From positions 1-64,000 of the forward strand of contig PUQB01000153.1 of the NCBI GenBank assembly GCA_003024785.1: 64,000 nucleotides of DNA, written 5' to 3'. The number at the start of each line of letters is the position of its first letter. The first letter of the stretch is position 1. Origin of the DNA: Selaginella tamariscina. Lineage: Eukaryota > Streptophyta > Lycopodiopsida > Selaginellales > Selaginellaceae. The notes below the pieces were generated by a model. That model made no database searches. It was given only the letters and a program-made list of their open reading frames with translations, and was not told the DNA's origin. The position numbers were made by a program, and so were the translations under genes. Shown here one piece after another: positions 1 to 11,569 of the stretch.

Positions 1-13
1 CCCACAGCTGTCA
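1..13 (+). pseudogene. 3' end of a tRNA-Leu gene cut by the window edge
   Basis: The first bases match the 3' T-arm and acceptor end of the tRNA-Leu(UAG) genes seen complete further right. A TTTT run follows within about ten bases, which could be a Pol III terminator. The full complete genes at 38.7, 46.2, 47.4, 50.9 and 57.7 kb lack such a run. Whether the rest of this gene is intact cannot be seen. Confidence 0.55.
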
Positions 14-800
14 CCATTTTCTCTGTTGTCATTTACAACACTATTATATATCTTTGTATGTACACATGCATTTTATGTATAGTTATGTGTGTGTACATGT
101 GTTAAGTTTTATGGTTGATATATCCGTATCATTCTTATATAATATATGATTACTTGAAAGTTTGTAAATAAATGACTATATATATCCTATAAAACCATGT
201 AGTTTTGTTAAAATCCCTAAAAATACATTTAAAACTAATGTTAAGAAATGTTTTATCCTCAGTTTTCCCTGGTATGTATATGTATATTTATAAATATGTA
301 TATGCATGTACATATATTTAGTAGACCTACTAATATATGTACATGCATATACATATTTTATAAATAAGTGTAAAACATGTTTACCCACACCATATGCCAG
401 TATTTTTAGTATATATGTTTTAATATACTGAGTTTATTCTACATGAACAAAAATAATATTTTTAAAAGAATCAAAATCAATAGTTAAGAATAAATTGATA
501 TATTAATAGATTAGGCCGAAGGAAATATAACCACAAACTACACATGTAGTAACTAGTTAAAACATATATAAGTATTAACGTGTATATATATAAAAGTTAC
601 AGATAATGCTTTCCTAATAACCTTCCACAACCACACATATAACTGACACTTGTCACCTCATCCCTAAAAACTAAATAAATATGTGGTGGGTCCAGAAGTA
701 AATTAAAATTTTCTTCTCATATATAATACACCTCTCTCTTATAAATATAAATGCATCTATGGTTTGTATGCGTCATACAATGGTGTTTTGTGATTGCAAA
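14..800. other. AT-rich intergenic DNA, no gene seen
   Basis: Short AT-rich tracts with ATGT/ACAT-rich repeats. Open frames here are low-complexity and unsupported. Confidence 0.6.
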
Positions 801-801
801 C

Positions 802-880
802 AACATCTTGGCCGACTGGTAGAAGGGCGTTCGATTTAGGATTCAATCTCAAGATCATGGGTTCAAGTCCCACAGCTGTC
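802..880 (+). pseudogene. tRNA-Leu(UAG) pseudogene
   Basis: The stretch aligns end to end with the intact tRNA-Leu(UAG) genes of this window: a CTTGGCCGACTGG box A region, a TTTAGG anticodon loop and a GGGTTCAAGTCCCACAGC T-arm. The 5' acceptor strand no longer pairs fully with the 3' strand, and the anticodon and variable arms carry mismatches (TTCGATTTAGGATTCAA). It is a decayed copy and probably not functional. Confidence 0.8.
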
Positions 881-2644
881 TCTCTTAATATATTGTTTCA
901 TAAATTTAAAATGGTACTTGTTTAGAACAATCGTTATTAACGAGTATATACTAAAATATGCTGGCATTTACATTCACTTATAAACAATATTTATAAGTGT
1001 AATTACTATTGTTTATAATAAAAAGTATTTATTTATATTATTTAACTTGAACATGGAGTTGTTAATTACCCTCATTTAACATACACATCCATGATATACA
1101 TACATGGAATAAGTGGTCCAAGCACTAATAAAGAAGATAACACATAGACAAGTTCAATAAATAACATAATAATAAATATAATTAATAATAGTACATTTGA
1201 GTATATATATATTTGATTCTGCTTCATGTTTCATATTTATATTAGAAATATAAATTTGAATATGTATTTTATTATATAATTAATTGCATTTAACACAAAT
1301 ATTTTTATACAAATTGTTTCACTTGAAAACGTGATACTTCATGTTTATTATTGATATACTATTCATCTGAAAAATATAAAAACCATTTATTGCAGTGTTG
1401 TTATGTATAGTTTGAAACATAAAAAACTTCATTGTTTGATAATTTAAAACATGATGCATATCATATACGACGTAATGTGTACATGTATAGACACACATAA
1501 GTAATGAAACTAACCATAGTGAAAAAACGTTAATTAATAATTAAATTAAATTAATAATAAAATAAATTAATAATTAAAATTTCCATAACATTTTTTAATT
1601 ATGGCTAGTTTGGCTGTACATAAGTACTTCCAACTCTGTGGACAACATTTCACACACACAAATAGATGCACACACGGGTGTGTGAGGGTACCTGCAGTTC
1701 TTATTGTATATATGCGTCCATTGTCAACATGAGGCAAGAGAGATAAGAGTCTCTCTCTGTTTCTGTATGTTCTCTATATCTGAGGATACGTCCCATCGGT
1801 ATATCACACACAAACACAGACCCTGTGTGTGTGTGTGGCTGTGTGAATGTGTGTGTGTGTGCGTGCGTGTGAGAGAGGGAGGGAGTATGAGTGAGTGAAC
1901 ATAATATATAATGATTAGACTGGACAAATTTTCCACTCTCGAACGGGCTTAGAGTTAACCTATTAAACATAAAACTATGTCAATTAAGCTATTGAATAAG
2001 GCATTTTCATGTTCACAAAAGTCGATTTCTTTTATACATATGTACGGGTCATTGTATTGTATCTGTGCAAGTTCATGTATGGTAATTAGCTTTGACTATT
2101 TTGAAAAACGTGTAATATATGACATAATGATTTGTATATGTATATATACACATGGAGCCATTGTATATGTCCATTTTGACTTATTTATACATATCTCTCA
2201 TAAACAGAATAATAATAAGCTTTTTTTTTTTATTATATATCTATCCTTTCATCTAGAAGTGTTAACTAGAAACCGTGTTTTATGCGTACCGATATTTTCC
2301 GTACAAATACATCAATGAAATATTAAATCATACAAGAATCACAACGAGAGTGTATTCATTTATATTCAATGATGTGTAATATATGGTTTTCTATAATATA
2401 CAGGTAATATTTATACACACTACATACAAACCGGTAGGCGTATAGAGGCGGGTTCTAAAAAACTCATATATAAAGAATACTTATTAATGTTTATAAGTAA
2501 TAGGTATTATTTAATATGTTATGCATAAGTGTTTTACACACACGTATATAAACTGATTCTAACCTAGGTTACAGATCATTCAGCTATTAGTCTTGCACAA
2601 TTGTAAACTTTCATTTCTCCATATGTTTAAATAAATGTGAGATA

Positions 2645-2675
<31 letters not shown>

Positions 2676-2880
2676 ATCTGCTAAAAACATGGGAGGGCTA
2701 GTTGGGATGATCTATAACCAAATTCATCAATATACTAGTTTTAAAAATGTTAGAAACAATCAAATGTTTCAATCGTGTGTAAGAAACATACTTACTCGTT
2801 TATGTTTGTAAGCTTGAAAATATATAATGTTAATATATATTTACTTTAACCATTAATTATTACAAAGAATATCCATAGCA
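881..2880. other. AT-rich intergenic DNA with CA/GT microsatellites
   Basis: A (GT)n/(GA)n cluster lies at about 1820-1890 and a (TA)n run at 2650-2674. Open frames across 1701-2318 are made of repeat-encoded Thr-His, Cys-Val or Ser-Leu strings and do not look like genes. No RNA gene was seen. Confidence 0.6.
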
Positions 2881-2908
2881 TATTAACTGCATAGACCAGC
2901 CATCGGTT

Positions 2909-2956
2909 CACGTGCACTCCTGCGTGAGCGTGCGCGTGAGTTGTTCCGTATATAAA
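2909..2956 (+). promoter_or_regulatory. Putative core promoter of the F-box gene: G-box and TATA box
   Basis: A perfect CACGTG G-box is at 2909-2914 and a TATATAAA box at 2949-2956, about 180 bases before the first ATG of the F-box frame. The spacing suits transcription starting near 2980 with a ~150-base leader. Base composition changes from AT-rich repeat to balanced sequence at the same place. The assignment rests on motifs and position only. Confidence 0.5.
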
Positions 2957-3131
2957 CATGGCAACCATTTAGGTCAATTCCATTTTCCAAGGTTCTCTTA
3001 TTCATTCAGTGTGAGAAATTTAGCGCGTTTTTGTGTTCTGTATATATACACAAACAAGAACAAGGGGAATTAGGCTATACAGTGTTGCAATTGAAGTTTA
3101 GAGGACATCTCCATCTTCATAGTCACCTGAA

Positions 3132-4238
3132 ATGTCTGACTGTAAGAAAGAGTCGAGGAAGAGTGTCAGCATTGAACAGTTCGCTCCTTCGAAGAAGCGT
3201 GTCAGGATTGAACACGAGGATAACTGGGGGGAGTTTAATAGATTTTATAGCCTTGGAGAGGCACTGGACAGTCTTCCAAGAGATGTGCTTGGTGATATTC
3301 TCGGATTCGCAGCTGAGTTTGAATACAGAAAACTACTTATCTTGGGTTCTGTGTGCAAAGCTTGGAAAAACTCATCATAAGTCAGGTGAAAGTAGTCACT
3401 GTAAATATGTGGCACCATGAGTACGCATGCACATCAGTGTGTCAGTTTCTTGAGAGTTACAGTGGCTCGATCCAGACGGTTAAGATTGAGGGCATCCGTT
3501 GTCGTCAAGAAACTCTAGATTGGAAACCTCTACTGCAAACGTTACTCAAGTGCAGATACTTACAGAATCTTACTGTACGGGACAGTGTTTGGCAGGTAGA
3601 GGATGACCCAGTTGCTGCCGCTGTATTTGAAAAACTTGTTACTTTAAGGCTGCAGTACTCGTGGCCTCGGCGGCCAAGTGAACTCAGCATTGCATCTCCA
3701 CACTTGCGGACTCTTGAGATTGAAGACTTTTTCAGTGAAGATGGAGTGCTCAATCTGGTGGGCATACAATCTTTTGGACTGCCTTCACATTAATGATGGG
3801 AAATTAATAATGGTTAATGCTGTGAATCTTTTACACGTAGGGATGTTTTCAATTGGCTATTACTCGTCAGAAGAGTTAAGATTTTCTGCTCCAAAGCTAA
3901 AGGGCATCTTCACCTTTCAACCAAATTTAAGCCTAAGAGAGATTATTAAGGATGTGCAAAATGTTCAAGTGAATACACTGCGTGTAAATTACCCAGCCGA
4001 TGACCTTATTCGGGAAATTTGGCCATGTCTGCATGTGCCAAAGCTTGTATTTAATGTGGGAACAAGTGGATATACAGGCCAAATAATAAGATGGATAAAG
4101 TGGTTTGAAAGGAATAATAAGTCCCTGGTAAAAGTAGTAATGAATATTGGAATTAACACCAAAGCTAACAGGACCTTATCAAGGGTACTAGCCAAATCCT
4201 TGAAAAGGGCTCGTCTTACAGTTACAGGACTTGAATAA
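3132..4238 (+). pseudogene. F-box/LRR-type gene, frame broken twice
   Basis: F-box proteins are the substrate-recruiting subunits of SCF ubiquitin ligases. The first frame from ATG 3132 has a basic, charged N-terminus, then an F-box (residues ~45-80) with LPRDVLGDILGF and the ending VCKAWKN. At a run of five A (about 3364-3368) the reading moves to a second frame. This gives a leucine-rich part typical of F-box/LRR or FBD proteins (LLQTLLKCRYLQNLTVRDS; SPHLRTLEIEDFF). Near 3755 (CTGGTGGG) it returns to the first frame, continuing with LLDCLHINDGK to the stop at 4236-4238. One added A and one removed G would give about 365 residues, normal for the family. AATAAA-like signals follow at 4236-4280. 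No intron is needed. Either a recent pseudogene or a gene with two sequencing indels. The family call is firm; the target protein is unknown. Confidence 0.78.
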
Positions 4239-4480
4239 TAAAAACAGCAATCACCATTGTTATATGTGTTTTGGTTTGAATAAATACGTAATCTTTTTGT
4301 TTTATTTTTATATCACAATGCATTGATGGATTAGGTAGCACGCACATACGCTCCACACTGTGAAGCAATTACTTGACATAAATAAATTATAATAATATCT
4401 TGTATATATAGACAATTACATATGTACAGTCGTAGAAGCTGCAATATTCCATTCGATAACGTTTTAATGAATTTAACTGG
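4239..4480. other. 3' flank of the F-box gene
   Basis: Contains AATAAA-type signals just after the stop and then AT-rich sequence. No other feature seen. Confidence 0.4.
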
Positions 4481-4525
4481 TAAACCCCAAATCATCTCAA
4501 GCAAAGGCTTACACTGTGCTCGGTC

Positions 4526-4700
4526 ACCCACCCGACGTGGTAAACCCCAATCATCAATCGTGTCCACATCAGATCTCAAGCAATATGGTCCATGCTGACT
4601 CTCCCTTTGAACCTAAGAAACTCATTTGTTAATTTGGACGTGGCACTTTATAACTTTAACTGTTGAAGCTAAACTAATGAATGTGAGATAAATATGTTGC
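4526..4700 (+). pseudogene. Decayed exon copy, 'PPDVV' family
   Basis: Read on the plus strand this encodes PPDVVNPNHQSCPHQ, followed by SSNMVHADS, before a stop. The same peptide is encoded on the minus strand at 53.28-53.44 kb and 60.44-60.58 kb, so all three derive from one coding exon. A partial direct repeat (TGGTAAACCCCAA at about 4478 and 4539) precedes it. I do not recognise the protein. Confidence 0.6.
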
Positions 4701-5290
4701 ATCGGCAACTAACACGTGTAGACAAGGGAATATTCAGAATATACATTCCGGTCCTGTGAACGTATCTGCAAACCCTTCTGAGATTTTAGTTTGTGCGTGG
4801 ATATAAAAGTATGTGTGCATCTTTTACTATCGTATGTATATTTATAATAAAAAGCATTTTAAATACTCAATATCAACTTTAAATTGCAATAAAAGATAAA
4901 AAATAAATATTATATAGAAATAACTTACTAAATAAGCAAAATCATTATAAACATGAGGATCATGTTTTAAATTATGAAACACTAAAGTTCTTATATATCA
5001 AAACTGTATATAACAATATTGCAATCGGTGTTTTTTATCTTTCTTAATTACTGTTTGAATTATGGATTTGTTTCAATACAATTATTATATTAAATAACAA
5101 AACTAAAATGTTTAAACTCAATATATAATATATAATTTTAATAAATAATAAATTTAATTATGTTTCACACTCATATTATGAATATATTTATGTATTGTTA
5201 TATATACGTATGCATGTGAACTGTGTAACTTCAGAATTTAGAAAGATGCCACGTGTGTCACAGAACCCTAATTAGAAGGATTATGAATAT
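4701..5290 (+). repeat. Decayed copy of duplication block A
   Basis: The order of short matches (AATGAATGTGAGATAAATAT, then TTTTAGTTTGTG, ATATAAAAGTA, and the long A/T tail) recurs at about 55.44-56.06 kb and 61.15-61.8 kb on the same strand. It ends in a (CA)n tract at 5320-5360. Confidence 0.55.
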
Positions 5291-5399
5291 ATATATATGC
5301 ACGTGTATATATATCAAAGCCACACACACACACACACACCACACACACACACACACACACATATATAGATTGTTTATGTATTTACATTTAAATTCAATA

Positions 5400-5940
5400 T
5401 AATATGCGTTTATACATGTCAATACCTATATGTATGTATGGATTTTCTGGATACATGATATGTTATAAATATTTGGAAACCACTACTTAATATACATATA
5501 TAAGACATGTGTGCATATATATGTCCATATGTATACACGCACGCACCACTGACATGAAAAAAAAAGGCCATAAATAAGCATATGGCAACATACACGTACA
5601 TATATATAATAAAGCATACACATATACTTCTATGTATATGATTTATTTATATATTTATGTCTGAAGTCCGAAGGCATAAAGTACATCATACAGATATTTT
5701 GGACATATATAACAAAATTTACATATATATTACACCTGTATCTGATCTGTTGTACAGATATATTCTATATGTATGATTCACATACACACGCGCGTGCGTA
5801 TATAAGAGGAGATGTCTGTGTATATACATTTCAGTATAGGCATGTGTATATTCACGGATACTTCTAAATAAATGCTCTCTCTCACACACACACGCACATG
5901 CAAACGGACGCACATATATGTATATGTATATTATATTATA
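5400..5940 (-). repeat. Inverted copy of duplication block C
   Basis: The reverse complement of this stretch follows the same sequence order as 52.1-52.7 kb and 59.3-59.85 kb: TATTTGGAAACCACTACTTA, CATAAATAAGCATATGGCAA, GGCATAAAGTACAT, and the CGGATACTTCTAAATAAATG end. No protein gene is supported. Confidence 0.65.
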
Positions 5941-6193
5941 CTATTTTTTATGGCCTTTACTAACATTCATTTCTTTCATTTTCAGTTTTATTTTAAATCA
6001 AATATTATATAGTTTTAATCCATTTCATTTCAATTTGTTTTAAACCAAATATGTATGTTTAATTAATTATATTGATTGAGTTTTAGAAATAAATTTTGTT
6101 TCTTTTAATATATATATATTATTTAAATTTTACGTGATAATCTAATCGTGCTTCATTAGAAATGTCATTTGCTCCTTAGAGTGAAAAAGTACT
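5941..6193. other. AT-rich spacer
   Basis: Includes the TTTATGGCCTTTACTAACATTCA segment also found next to other block copies (for example about 60.85 kb). No gene. Confidence 0.4.
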
Positions 6194-6245
6194 GACGTCT
6201 GTGTGATTTGAACCCACAACGCTTGGACCACTCGGCCAAGCTGTC
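6194..6245 (-). pseudogene. tRNA-Leu remnant lacking the anticodon arm
   Basis: On the minus strand the first ~30 bases match the tRNA-Leu 5' half (GACAGCTTGGCCGAGTGG) and the last ~20 match its T-arm and acceptor end. The anticodon and variable arms are deleted. It lies about 75 bases from the Ty3/gypsy LTR. Confidence 0.75.
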
Positions 6246-6279
6246 ATTTACAACGTGTCATTTTGCTAAATATATCAAA

Positions 6280-6319
6280 TAAATAATATCTATGTATGTA
6301 GACATATATTTTATCTGTG
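6280..6319. repeat. 40-bp direct repeat abutting the left LTR
   Basis: This stretch matches 12897-12936, immediately outside the opposite LTR, nearly base for base; the inner ~35 bases differ at one position. It behaves like a target-site duplication but is far longer than the 4-6 bp normal for LTR elements. Confidence 0.75.
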
Positions 6320-6513
6320 TGAAAGAACAAGATAAATACGCACAGAACGTGATGATTTATTCATGTACAAACCTTGCTTATATACAGGAGACCCTCTGCC
6401 ACATGGCACACATGCAACATGTGGCACTGACACATGGGGGCCATATCACCACCCTTGTGTCACTATGCATGTGTGTTATACACATACGTATATACAGTAT
6501 ACAACATCTTACA
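6320..6513 (-). repeat. 3' LTR of the Ty3/gypsy element
   Basis: Matches 12679-12896 along its whole length. In element orientation it begins TGTAAGATG and ends TTTCA. It is shorter than the other LTR mainly because it lacks a ~25-bp internal duplication. Confidence 0.9.
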
Positions 6514-6530
6514 TTATCCTCCCCTCTGCG
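6514..6530 (-). other. Polypurine tract next to the 3' LTR
   Basis: On the minus strand the bases directly before the LTR read CAGAGGGGAGGATAA, a purine run in the position expected for plus-strand priming. Confidence 0.8.
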
Positions 6531-8375
6531 GCTGTGTAGATCGTGATGGATCTAATGCTCCTAGATCCGTGTGAGCTGGCTCATCTAAAGTATGACCGAA
6601 TGTACTTTAACGGGTCTTGAACAACAAACCATTTCATTCGAACTACGTGAATTATCTCAACCTCATGAGATCCACTAATTGTACTTGATATACATGAGGA
6701 CCAACCTTTCAAGTACTTAGTAAGGACCAAGTGTTAGAGTTTTAACCCGAAGGGTCAACACGTGGTTGCCAAATGGCCATTCGGCATCATCATCCTGTGT
6801 GAGCAATGCTAAGTCTCCCTAAGAGTCTAACTCAGAGGCCCAATTAGGCAAAGACTTAGAGTACTACCTTAAGTTCCCTAGAATGACCATCCCCTGAACC
6901 TTAGAGGATAACCCGAGTAGACTTTAGGATCCTATCCCAGTATACCTAAATAGGCTCATGCCTTAACCCCACAAAGGAGATGTGTCTCATACATACCCCC
7001 ATGATAGAGCCAAGGCATTGTCACTTACCCCTTGAGGAATCACCCTTTCGGAAGTACAACCCTTTAGGGCGACAAGGGGTACCCTGAACCACGACTAACC
7101 CTTAAGGGTTTGAGTGGTCAAGTCATACCCTAGACCTAGGGCTAATACTTAGTGAGGACACGAGTGTGCGCCGTAGGCGAACACGAGTGTTCTACTAAGC
7201 AAACTCCCTAAGGCTAGGTTTGGATAACCCTAAGTACATAACCTTGTGAGTGCTTCATGAAAAAGCTCATGTTAACAAGCTTAGGTTGTTCAACCCTGGT
7301 TTCCAAGGAGAACACTCCCCTAGCCAAGTGTGCCTAAGCATACTTAGTTACGAGACCTAGCCTCCCTTGAGCAGATGCCCAAGGCTTAGCACCCTAGTGC
7401 GAGCACAAGCATAGAGTATCCAACCCCTTGGTGACAAGCCCATGACACAACCCAAAGGGCGTGCCCCAGGCGTTGTATCGTGTGACGTCTAGCCCAGTGT
7501 CACATCTCCAGTGGACACTACCTTTCACGATGTGGTTATCATGCCATAGCCCTTAAATAAGGTAACATAAACATGTCAAACAAGATCCCACACCCACATT
7601 TGGACAGGGACATAGATGTGCCTTGCTTGGTCGTGAGTGCTACACTTAGCTTTGATGTGAAGGAGGAGGCTGGAGACAAGCCTTTACCTCTGCCTCTTGG
7701 AACGTGCAATTCAACAAGACCTCCCAGACATGGATTTGCCAACGTTAAGGGTAAGTTACCCCAAAGTGGGACGTACCCTGTCATATGGAAGTTAGGGCGG
7801 AACAGGGGGTTATGCCTTGATGACACAAGCTAGAGCTTGCACCAGGAGAAAAGTAACGAGCTCAGTCATGAACCCAGGAACCCTCACTCCTACATACTCT
7901 ACCTTATTTATGTGACGGAGCCCCCCCCCCCCACGCCCTCCTTTCCTGTATGTGTAAGTGGGATGGCACGGAATGCCAGCCCCTTAGTTAATGAGATGAG
8001 TTTGCACACTAACCCCTACCCCTAAACCTACCCAAGGGGGGTGGGTTTTAGGGTGGGTTAGGGCAACCCTAGGGATGTTTCTAACCCTATTTAACATGCC
8101 AAACTCATATTAACTAGGACGTCAAATTTGGGGTGGGTTTTCTAAAAGGTAAGTGCTACCTTCGCTTAAAGTTTCTTGCGACATCTAAAGATAGCCGGCC
8201 GGATTACTCCTAAACACCTAAGTGCACTAAGCGAGGCTATTTCTCACTACATCTAGGGTCCATCAACGTAGTATAGTAAGTAACAAGAATTAATCTCCAA
8301 AGTAGAGGGTCGAGTCATAGTGAAAACTATGACACCAAGCCACTTATGTAATAAGCCAGTTGCAAGCCCAGGTGC
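6531..8375 (-). other. Ty3/gypsy 3' internal region, no domain seen
   Basis: About 1.85 kb of near-balanced composition between integrase and the 3' LTR. Two overlapping open frames (7539-7826 minus, 7573-7833 plus) resemble no family I know, and they shadow each other. A 13-C run is at about 7921-7933 and a G-rich hairpin at 8016-8066. It may be a decayed extra coding or untranslated region. Confidence 0.5.
8016..8066. other. C-rich/G-rich hairpin with G-quadruplex potential
   Basis: A C-rich arm (CCCCTACCCCTAAACCTACCC) is followed after two A by a G-rich near-complement with five or more GGG runs. The stretch could form a hairpin, or a G-quadruplex on the plus strand. Confidence 0.55.
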
Positions 8376-9489
8376 AGTCAGCTTGGAAAACGTACCAGGA
8401 CTAAGTCACCGTCAGCAAAATCTGGTGGAATTTAATGTCGTGCATTGTAAAAGATTGCTGTGTATTTGAGCTCGACCAAGATGTTCAGCAGACTCTTGCA
8501 CGCAGAAGAGGCAAAACAGCATCCAAATGTCGAGCCCACATCTTTGCATCCTCGGCACGTGGCAGATTCGATGATAACCCCAATTCACTAGGCAACTTAG
8601 GATCATATCCATACAATGCCTTGAATGGAGAGATACCAATCGAACTCTGAATGCCTGTTACATAAGCAAATCTCAAATCGCAAATACCAATCCCAGTCTG
8701 TGATTGAAGTTCACATACTTCGAGATCATACCCTTGAAGGTCCGATTCAATCGCTCCACCAAACCATCAGTTTGTTGATGATACGGAGAGGCAAATGAAT
8801 GTTTTACCCCTAACCTCTCACACAACACTCGGAATACCTCTGCAATGAAAGCGGGGCCATTGTCTGATAACATCCGCTCTGGACAAGAATGCTGCAAAAC
8901 CACATTATCGAACAGAAAAAAAGCTGTTGACATGGCAGTTGCATCCGGAAGAGCACCAACCTCCACCCAACGAGTTAAATAATCAGATACACAATGATGT
9001 ACTGGTTACCTTGAGAAGAACGTGGAAAAGGTCCCATTAAATCCACTGCAATTAACTCAAAAGGGCGAGAGACATTGATGGATTCTAACACCCCCATGGC
9101 CCGAGTCGTAGAGGAATTCCGAGTTTGACAAATGGGACAGCTTTGAATATACCTGATCACATCACCACGCATGCTGGGCCAATAAAAGATCGGAGCTTCT
9201 CCAACACTCGTTGGTGACCAAGATGACCTCCAACAATAGGTGAATCATGATATGCTCGAAGAAGGTGTGGAACATATGTAGAGGGTACAACCAAACGCCA
9301 TCTGTCTCTGGATTTGTCCCAATAAAATACAATAAACCATCCTGAAGTCGAAACTGAGCATGATATTGTCGAAAAGCGGAAGGGATTGCAAACGCGTAAT
9401 TGCCTCGTCCATGGTTCATGTTTTTGAGCATCCTGCCACTGTTCCAAGGATGGTAAGTCGGCATCGAATACCTGAGGGGCTTGTATCAA
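8376..9489 (-). pseudogene. Ty3/gypsy integrase domain, frame-broken
   Basis: Integrase inserts the element's DNA copy into the genome. From the high-coordinate end one sees the zinc-binding HHCC region (GGHLGHQRVLEKLRS; CPICQTRN), then the catalytic core with all three acidic positions: the first D in VDLMGPFPRSSQGN, the second in LSDNGPAFIAEVF and the E in QQTDGLVERLNRT. Next come SPFKALYGYDPKLPSEL and, near 8376-8415, the typical C-terminal DGDLVLVRFPS. The pieces lie in several frames (8673-8966, 8975-9172, 9157-9489, 8485-8676), so the product is not continuous. No chromodomain was seen. Confidence 0.9.
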
Positions 9490-9874
9490 ACCGAACTGCA
9501 GCTACTGCATGAGCAGGCAAAGTGGAATCAAAAGAGGGTGCTCGAGAAAGTGCATCCGCATCCACCATTGTTCGCCCAGGCCTGTGCACCACCTTAAAGT
9601 TATATACCTGGAGACGTAATGCCCATCTGGCTACACGACCCACTAAATTCTTCCGTTTTAATAAGGAAGTGACAGCAGCATGATCACACTCCAAAAGTGT
9701 TTCACTCCCATGTAAGTAGGCATGAAGTCGTTCAAAACCCCAAAGCAAGCATTCTTTTTCAGTAGTGGAATAATTCCTCAGCAGTACTCGACTAATGTAA
9801 GCCACCGGGTGTCGAATTGAAGAATCCACAGCATCAGTTTGCATCAACACCACCAATACCAAATATTGAGGCAT
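9416..9874 (-). pseudogene. Ty3/gypsy RNase H domain
   Basis: This frame reads HPVAYISRVLLRNYSTTEKE, then LLECDHAAVTSLLKRKNLVG and HRPGRTMVDADALSRAP. These are the conserved blocks of the RNase H domain that follows reverse transcriptase in Ty3/gypsy elements. It degrades the RNA strand of the hybrid during replication. The domain is nearly uninterrupted, but its N-terminal connection to reverse transcriptase is in another frame. Confidence 0.9.
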
Positions 9875-10790
9875 CTACTCGTAAAATGAACGGACGAGTA
9901 AAATCTGGGTATTGAAGCAATGGTGGAGTTGTCAGGAACTCTTTTAACTGGTCAAATGCCTGTGACACCTGCGAGTCCACCTGAAAGATACCTGTGGACG
10001 AACTAACTCCCGAAGAGGGGCAGTTCGATCAAGATGATCGATGAATCGACCCAAGTACTGCACCTTGCCCAAGAAACGCTGGACTTCCTGTACTACGGGG
10101 ACGAGGGAACTCTCGAACAGCTCGCAACTTCATTGGATCCACCTGTAAACCCTCTCGAGATATACGGTAACCCAAGTAAGTGGTGTCGGTCGAACCAAAC
10201 ACACTTTTCAAGTTTCAACTTCAGGCCAACTTCTCGAAATCGATCAAGAACGCGCCGCATCACGAATGTGATCCTCCCAAGAACCAGACCCATGAATGAG
10301 CACATCATAAAAATCGGCAGTGATATCAGGCATATCGAAAGAAGCTCATCCATCATGCGTTGAAAGGTGGCAGGAGCTGAAGTCAATCCAAAGGCATGAC
10401 CAAAAACTCGTAAAGACCAAATGGTGTCCGGAAGGCCGTTTTTGGAATATCTCCTCAGCCATAGGAACCTGCCAATATCCTGATGCCAAATCCAACTTAG
10501 TAAACCATCGACTCTGACCCAAATGATTTAATAGATCGACAGAGTTTGGAAGTGGATAACATCTTTGATGGTAACATCGTTGAGAGGTCGATAATCTTCA
10601 CAAATCGAAGAGATCTATCAGGCTTGGGAACCAAATGAGGTTTACATGCCATGGACTCCATGATGGACGCCACACTCGTTACCAATCATATCAGTAACAG
10701 CTGTTCGCATGGCTAATAACTCTTTTGGTGACCTGCGTGAACCGGGACTTTGAAAGGCTTTACATTGCTGATGGGTATACAATGTCAAGA
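9875..10790 (-). pseudogene. Ty3/gypsy reverse transcriptase domain, frame-broken
   Basis: Recognisable blocks in order are ACKPHLVPKPDRSLRF (10497-10685), TSAPATFQRMMDELLS (10093-10386) and TTYLGYRISREGLQVDPMKL (10029-10211). At the catalytic YxDD position the best frame reads FYDVLIHG, so one acidic residue is lost or shifted. Frame changes separate all blocks. The domain would copy element RNA into DNA but is inactive here. Confidence 0.88.
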
Positions 10791-10794
10791 GAGG

Positions 10795-10930
10795 ACATAT
10801 ATATTCATATGGGTTATAATATCTATATAACACATATATATATGTGTGTGTTTTTCTATAATTTTAGGAGACATATCCTGTATGCATATCATGTTGGCAT
10901 ATTATGTAGGTATATCCTGTAGGTATATCT
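10795..10930. repeat. AT/GT-rich insertion inside the retrotransposon
   Basis: A sharp compositional break: (TA)n, TGTGTG and a tandem 'ATATCCTGTA(T/G)G' motif interrupt the balanced coding region between protease and reverse transcriptase. Confidence 0.6.
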
Positions 10931-11200
10931 TCACACGTGCACCTTGGGACAAATCAAATTGAACAAACTTGCATACTGCTGCTTAAGTTGTTCGATGCAG
11001 TGTGCTCGATACTCAAGTGACAGATCCGGCATTTGAACCTGTTGAGATGAACACCACCCCAAACCGAAATCAAAGGAGTTGTATGCGTGATACAAACAAC
11101 AACAAGCTTCTCTGGTCGCAAAGGAGCAGACTACAGAGACACAGACTCCAAGCGTAATATGGGAGAGAGAGTGAAAAATCATACATACCTTTTGACTGCT

Positions 11201-11557
11201 TTAACAAATCACATCCCAGAATAATGTCAAAGACCTGGGAAGGGACAACCCTAAGAGACCCAGAGGAAAACTTACAGTTGCACTCACAATTAGCGTAGTC
11301 GAAGTGGTGTACTGTGATACTGCATGAGACTGTCCATTACCATATAAAATGTGCAAGACCTTATCTGCACGTCTCAAGGGTAATGAGCACCGATGCGCCA
11401 GAAAAGTAGTTATAGAAGACATACTGGATCCTGTATCCACAAGCACTGTGACTGAAAAATTATTCACCTGTGCATTAAATGTGAAAACTGGATGATCTGA
11501 TGGAACTTGCAATCCTTGATATGCATAACAGAAAAAACATGGAGGCGAAGTCTCCAT
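11201..11557 (-). pseudogene. Ty3/gypsy aspartic protease domain
   Basis: The frame contains VTVLVDTGSSMSSITT, the DTG/S catalytic loop of retropepsin-like proteases, followed by the hydrophobic strands expected of the family. The family's ILG-type motif is displaced by a frame shift near 11240. The enzyme would process the element's polyprotein; this copy is broken. Confidence 0.85.
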
Positions 11558-11569
11558 CGCACAAGATCC

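Noticed and set aside
1701-1970. Open frames of 64-89 codons on both strands
   Set aside because: They are encoded by (GT)n/(GA)n repeats and have no start context or homology.
3360-3420. An intron to explain the first frame change in the F-box gene
   Set aside because: Both frames are coding right up to each other with no room for even a 45-bp intron; a one-base indel in the A-run is simpler.
6194-6319. Ty3-like targeted integration next to a tRNA gene
   Set aside because: The tRNA remnant is ~75 bp away and itself a broken copy in a duplicated block; one case is not evidence of targeting.
7539-7833. Two ~90-codon frames on opposite strands in the retrotransposon 3' region
   Set aside because: Mutual shadows, no recognisable domain or splice signals.
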